Source: Rhynochetos jubatus (taxonomy: Eukaryota > Chordata > Aves > Eurypygiformes > Rhynochetidae). Taken from it: a DNA stretch of 64,000 bases. Under the pieces are notes generated by a model. It searched no databases and was not told the DNA's origin. It saw only the letters and a program-made list of their open reading frames with translations. The stretch lies in assembly GCA_027574665.1 (NCBI GenBank), contig CM050650.1, forward strand, positions 102,831,086-102,895,085, in the 5' to 3' direction. Positions 59,865-64,000 of this stretch are shown one piece after another. The position numbers and the translations under genes were made by a program. Position 1 is the stretch's first letter. Each line of letters starts with the position of its first letter.

Positions 59865-60005
59865 AACATGACCTAGCTCTTAACCTCTCTGTGCTTAAGT
59901 TCCCCATCTGTAAAACACATCATAACTCAATCTGCCTATCTCATAAGGGGGGTGTAAGGATAAGTATGTAAAAGATGCGAAGGTACTGTGGTTAAGTACC
60001 GGACA
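59865..60005 (+). mobile_element. MIR-like SINE relic
   Basis: The order TTAACCTCTCTGTGCTTAAG, CCCCATCTGTAAAA, CTGCCTATCTCATAAGG, GTGTAAGGATAA and TGTAAAAGATGCGAAGGTAC follows the 3' half of the MIR family, an ancient tRNA-derived SINE shared by amniotes. The tRNA-related 5' part is not recognisable. Confidence 0.65.
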
Positions 60006-60238
60006 CAGAGAGCTATGGAAGATGAAGAAATTACAAAGGATCATGGACAGTCAGATTTAAGGAACAATGCAGATTTATGAAACCACACTGATGCATGTTT
60101 CAAGGCTGAAACTTAAGAGGGTGATGCTAACATTTCCATGAGAGAGTTTATCTACAAAATAGCCTCAGTGTTTGACTACATTTTTTATAATACTGCAACA
60201 TGTGCTTAAATTAATATAGTAAGACAATATTAAATATT

Positions 60239-60520
60239 GTCATGGTTTAACCTCAGCTAGCAATGAAGTACCACACACCTGCTTGTACACCTTCCCCCCT
60301 CCCCCAGTGGAGAAGGAGAACCAGAGGAAAAGACAAGAAAGCTCATGAATTAAGATAACAACAATTTAATAATTAAATATAAATGAAGATTATAGTGATA
60401 CTAATAATCCTAACTATGCTACCAATAATAAGTAATTAAAATAATTGAAAATAAAACGTATGATACAATTGCTCACCCCCTGCCAACTGGCAGACAGCCA
60501 GGTCCTGAATAGAGAGTCAG
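60239..60520 (-). mobile_element. LTR fragment (3' half)
   Basis: The plus strand begins TGTCATGGTTTAACCTCAGC, the reverse complement of the GGTTAAACCATGACA-type LTR end. It continues through the CCCCAGTGG…GAGAACC block, an A/T-rich trinucleotide-like tract and CAATTGCTCACCCCCTGCC. Up to there it parallels the solo LTR at 36733-37322. Beyond about 60520 the sequence (GAGCTCGAGAGCCAGAGTC) no longer matches. It may be a variant U3 or a truncation. The TG edge at 60239-60240 is clear. Confidence 0.7.
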
Positions 60521-62504
60521 TACCAGAGAGCTCGAGAGCCAGAGTCTGGGAGCCCCTTGTTGGGTACCACATCTTTTGAAAATAGTGCAGGACCAGAATG
60601 AAGGAAAAGAGAAGACAAAAGCACCTCTCCCTTCCATCTACATACAACAATTCCTTTTTTCTAGTGACAAGTCAGACGGTAGAAGAAGAAAATGCAATTT
60701 TTAGGACAAGCTAGGAAGTTATGGGTATAAACCTTTCCGCATGATGACAAATTCAAATTATTTGTAAAAAAAAAAAAATAATCTTTGGAATATTTTGAAA
60801 TTAATACTTTTTAGGTTTCTTTTCCATGTAAGCAAACTCACAGGAAAAATCAAATTCACATTCAAATAAAAACACGTCTTTCCTGAATCTCAGCAATCAG
60901 GATGTCCCATCTTTTAGCATTCTATGGTCAGAAAATTTCCCATTACTCTGGCTCATGATACAGAATAACTGTATTGCTCTCAGGGTGGGTGGAAAAATAT
61001 GTATTTCAATCTCCCCTGCTGATATCTTTCCCAGTTGTATAAATCATTTCAGTGTTAATTGAAATAAATGATATATCAGAGAAAGAGTTCCCTAGTCTTA
61101 AGAATTTACTTCATAAAGATAGAATAAGAAAAGACATTAGGTTTTTTGCTCAATAACAACTCCAGCAGAACTGTGTTCCAAATGAAGTGACAATGCTGTT
61201 TACTGGGGATGGTATTTTATTGCCGTATTTTAAAATATCTTATGTCACTTCTGAGACAACTTCTCAAAAACATGATCAGCAGCTACTGTCTCATGACCAA
61301 ACTGTTATATCTCTCACTAGGCAAGACATCCATCTTCAAAATCACTTTTCTTATTAAACTGAAATATTATGTATATGGCCCATAAAAATCTCAATTTTTG
61401 TGTGAAAATGAATTAATAAGAATTTCAGAAATCACTATTGCTAATAGCTCTTCCAGATAATAACCACCCATGAAATGGAAAAACACCATGTAGATAAAGT
61501 AACACCATACACAGGAGTGCTGATATTGTACTTAGATCTATAAGCATTAAACAAGGCAATCAAGCAAAAAAAAAAAAATTATCAGATGCCTAAATTTGTG
61601 ATGTAGTAAATGGATTAACGGGTGTCAGCATTTTAAGTACTCTGACTATCTCTTAAGGGTATTGCACAAGGAAATGTCAGTGTTAAAGTACATTTATTAC
61701 GTCACTGGGGAAATAAAGATTCACCCAGTTACCCTTTGATTTTTGAGCTCAACAACTTTTCCAGAAGCACAGACATTATATGAATTATGCATTTAAAATG
61801 GTTTCACCTTGATGAGATTAAATAACTCTTGTCAAGATGTGCATTTTAGCTGTTTGACCCACCACTGAATTTCAAAACAGGAAATTACTTTAATAGTAAA
61901 AAAAAAAAAAAATTTTTTATAAGGAAAACATCAGAAGTCGAATTTAGTTTTAATTTTTCTGGTGATTATATATGTTTGGTTATTGCATTTATAGTGACAA
62001 GAAGAAAACACAGTAATCAGTTATTTTAATATGATTTTTTTTGTGTGACATAAACTGTTGGCACAATTTACCCTCGGCTGTTCCACTGAGATGACAACAC
62101 ATTTGTTTATTTGAAAGCTCTGTCAAATAATTTTTAAATAATTTGGGGGGAAATAAAATAATAGACTTATTTTCTGACACATGCAGAACACTACACTTTT
62201 AAAGTGCTAATTTAATTAGGACATTTTCTAAAAATGGCTCCTCCTAAGAATGTTTAAGAAAGACACTGAAAGATGAAATTGTTAAAATTTGGTAATTATA
62301 GTTATTAAAAGGTAAAGAATTAAAGTAAGACATCTTGCTTTTCAGATCAGAAAATCACTTGAGTGAAGACTGGTACTAATAAATGTGTAAGCCCGATTGC
62401 TTTGAAATTAGTCAGTAAAAGTGAGGGAAATTACATGATCAAACTCTTAATTGGAAGAAATTTTATATTTTAAAAATGCAATTCTTGTCACAGAGCAAGA
62501 CAGG
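60521..62504. other. AT-rich non-coding stretch
   Basis: Short A runs (60766-60778, 61566-61578, 61899-61912) only. 60521-60650 may still belong to the LTR before it. No exon recognised. Confidence 0.5.
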
Positions 62505-62580
62505 ATAGACAGTAGTCCAGTAACTGGAATACTTGCCAGAGATTCGAAAGATGCAGGTTCAAGATGACATAAGTCATGGA
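62505..62580 (+). mobile_element. tRNA-derived SINE relic
   Basis: GTCCAGTAACTGGAATACTTGCC followed by GAGATTCGAAAGATGCAGGTT and CAAGA has A-box-like and B-box-like (GGTTCAAGA, 62556-62564) segments at tRNA spacing. Beyond the B box the cloverleaf cannot be closed, so it is a SINE head and not a tRNA gene. Confidence 0.45.
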
Positions 62581-62829
62581 TCAAGGTAAACACATAGACA
62601 TCACTTAACAATTATTGTCATAGGCAAAAAATATTGCACATGGGGAAAATTAATTTAATGTATTGTCAATTCAATTACATTTTAACAATGGAAAAAAAAA
62701 TCAAAATTTTAAAAACAGCTTGATCCCACCCTTATGTCTTTCCCAGTCTCAACTTCCTCCATTCCTAACTCTTCCATCCTTATAGCCCAAAACAGTGAAA
62801 CAGGGATGGGGAATGGGTTCATAACAACT

Positions 62830-63275
62830 CGACTCTGCCATTCCTTCATTCTCACACTTTTCCCCTGCTCCAACATGGGTACTTACCTTAGGCTTCAGTC
62901 CTTCAGGATAAACTTACTCCAGCAGGGGCTCACCACAGGCTGAAGTACAGGTATCTGCTCCACTATGCTGTGGGGAAATCTCTGGTCTGGCACCTCGAGT
63001 ACCACCTCCCCCTCCTTCTCTCACCTTGGTTTTGCACTGTTGATATTCACAGACTTACTTTGCACCACCACCACCACCCCCGCACCACATCTTTGCTTAT
63101 TCTTAAATATGTTCTCACAGATATGCCACCACCTTGGCTGCGGGGCTCAGATGCGCCGTGTGGTGGGTCTGTTGGAGCCAGCTGGAACCAGCTGTGTCCA
63201 GCATGGGGGAAGTCCCTGGCCTCTTCTCACACAGGCCACCCCTGCAGCCCAGCTTGCCACCTACACTCAATGCAA
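62830..63275 (+). mobile_element. Endogenous retrovirus fragment, same family as 20615-21127
   Basis: Shares with the 20.6 kb block the succession CCCCTGCTCCA, GTATCTGCTCCACTAT, CACCTCCCCCTCCTTCTCTC and TTCTTAAATATGTTCTCACAG, followed by a CCACCACCTTGGCTG-type segment. G+C is high, with a CAC-rich microsatellite at about 63061-63080. Two overlapping open frames (62965-63327 and 62970-63287) come from the GC-rich composition and show no domain. A strong GTAAGT donor-like site lies on the minus strand at about 62882-62890. Confidence 0.55.
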
Positions 63276-63920
63276 CTGTTTCAGTAATAGCTTATTGACT
63301 CAACTTCAGAATTATAGATTTGAGTGACTTTGATAAGTTCTTTCTTTATTGGCATTCATAAACAAATGTACAGCTGCTTCCTATGAACATGAATTCTTAG
63401 GACTTCTTAGTACTGATTATTTTTATTGTTATTTTATGATTTAGCTAACCTAATATTGAAATTGATCTATTGTTCCAACATAGTATTGTTTCATACATCT
63501 AAGAATATTAAGCAGAAGTAAGGATACTATATCACCTGTACTTTGGCATTGTTGTAGATCTACTGAAATATGCTATTAAAACTCAAGAATACCTAGATGA
63601 CAGTTCCCAAGAAGATCCATGAAAAATGTACAGCAAATAAAGATATTAGAAGTTCCACTAGGTGTTGAAGCTATGAATAAAGTATTATTATTCAACTATT
63701 TGGCTAGGTAGACATTGGAACAACTTATCAAGCAAAAAAATCTCCCTTCTTGTAAATCTATAAATTGAAAATCATATATATGTCACAGTAAGAGATAGCA
63801 GGGATACCCAATTTGTATTTCAGTGCAAATCTGTATATTAAATAGACATCTCTTCTTATTCTTTTTCTCCTCTGAAACGAATCAACTAATCTTTACTTCA
63901 GGTATTTTGTAATATAGTAG
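63276..63920. other. AT-rich non-coding stretch
   Basis: No repeat or gene recognised. The last 60 bases contain a pyrimidine-rich tract (TCTTCTTATTCTTTTTCTCC) that could serve the acceptor at 63919-63920. Confidence 0.5.
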
Positions 63921-64000
63921 GCTAAATAAAGAAGTGACAATTGAAGTGGATGAACTTAGCTTTTGCGGCAGATGCACCTGCCTGGCCAACAACCTGACAA
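63921..64000 (+). other. Candidate partial protein-coding exon at the right edge
   Basis: After AATATAGTAG the sequence is open to the window end in one frame. It contains EVDELSFCGRCTCLANN, with three cysteines in a C-x2-C-x-C arrangement and a possible N-glycosylation site (NLT) at the end. Local G+C rises compared with the flanking AT-rich DNA, as expected at an exon edge. The cysteines and the possible N-glycan suggest a secreted or extracellular protein, but I do not recognise the family. The acceptor could instead be the AG at 63916-63917. The exon is cut by the window. Confidence 0.35.

Noticed and set aside
62505..62580. Functional tRNA gene
   Set aside because: Acceptor and anticodon stems cannot be formed. 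Only box-like segments remain.
1..64000. Prokaryotic systems, CRISPR arrays, phage or plasmid modules
   Set aside because: No regularly spaced repeats with unique spacers, no clustered coding frames and no bacterial promoters. The repeat content is avian.

Overview
The window looks like AT-rich, non-coding DNA from a bird macrochromosome. The main evidence is the set of interspersed repeats. There are eight well-preserved copies or fragments of CR1, the dominant avian LINE. Most carry the typical CR1 3' end with short ATTCTATG-type units and the last codons of the ORF2 reading frame (…[14 protein letters not shown]). There are also several endogenous retrovirus LTR pieces of a kind common in Neoaves, plus old amniote SINE remnants. 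Bacterial-style features (operons, Shine-Dalgarno sites, CRISPR, rRNA) are absent. Nearly all short open frames are either chance frames in AT-rich DNA or CR1 ORF2 read in one or another frame.

Layout. 1-463 is plain AT-rich DNA. 464-1010 is a GC/CpG-rich block that looks like a solo LTR. 1011-19664 is unique sequence punctuated by CR1 copies at 7.99, 10.9, 13.5, 16.0 and 17.6-19.7 kb. The last of these is a head-to-head pair that makes a large inverted repeat. 20615-21465 is an endogenous retrovirus fragment running into an LTR end. 26730-27440 is a possible second type of LTR. 32295-32988 and 39808-40183 are CR1 copies. 36733-37322 is an apparently complete solo LTR on the minus strand. 42655-43997 is an old, badly broken CR1 with part of its reverse transcriptase. 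50495-51340 is a nest of LTR end, CR1 scrap and an unassigned repeat. 59865-60005 is MIR-like, 60239-60520 is another LTR fragment, 62505-62580 is a tRNA-derived SINE relic, and 62830-63275 is retroviral.

No gene can be named. A few plus-strand segments have good splice signals and an uninterrupted frame: 6504-6689, 52448-52553 with 52987-53030, 53180-53216 with 54102-54184, and 63921 to the window edge. They are offered as candidate exons. In a 64 kb AT-rich window some such matches arise by chance, so most may be false. The one at the right edge, cysteine-rich and less AT-rich than its surroundings, is the best lead that the window lies in an intron of, or just beside, a protein-coding gene.

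I found no novel multi-gene system. The interesting content is repeat structure (inverted CR1 pair, nested LTR/CR1, a 20-base G run beside an A/C-rich tract, a perfect 15-bp hairpin) and the unconfirmed exon candidates.
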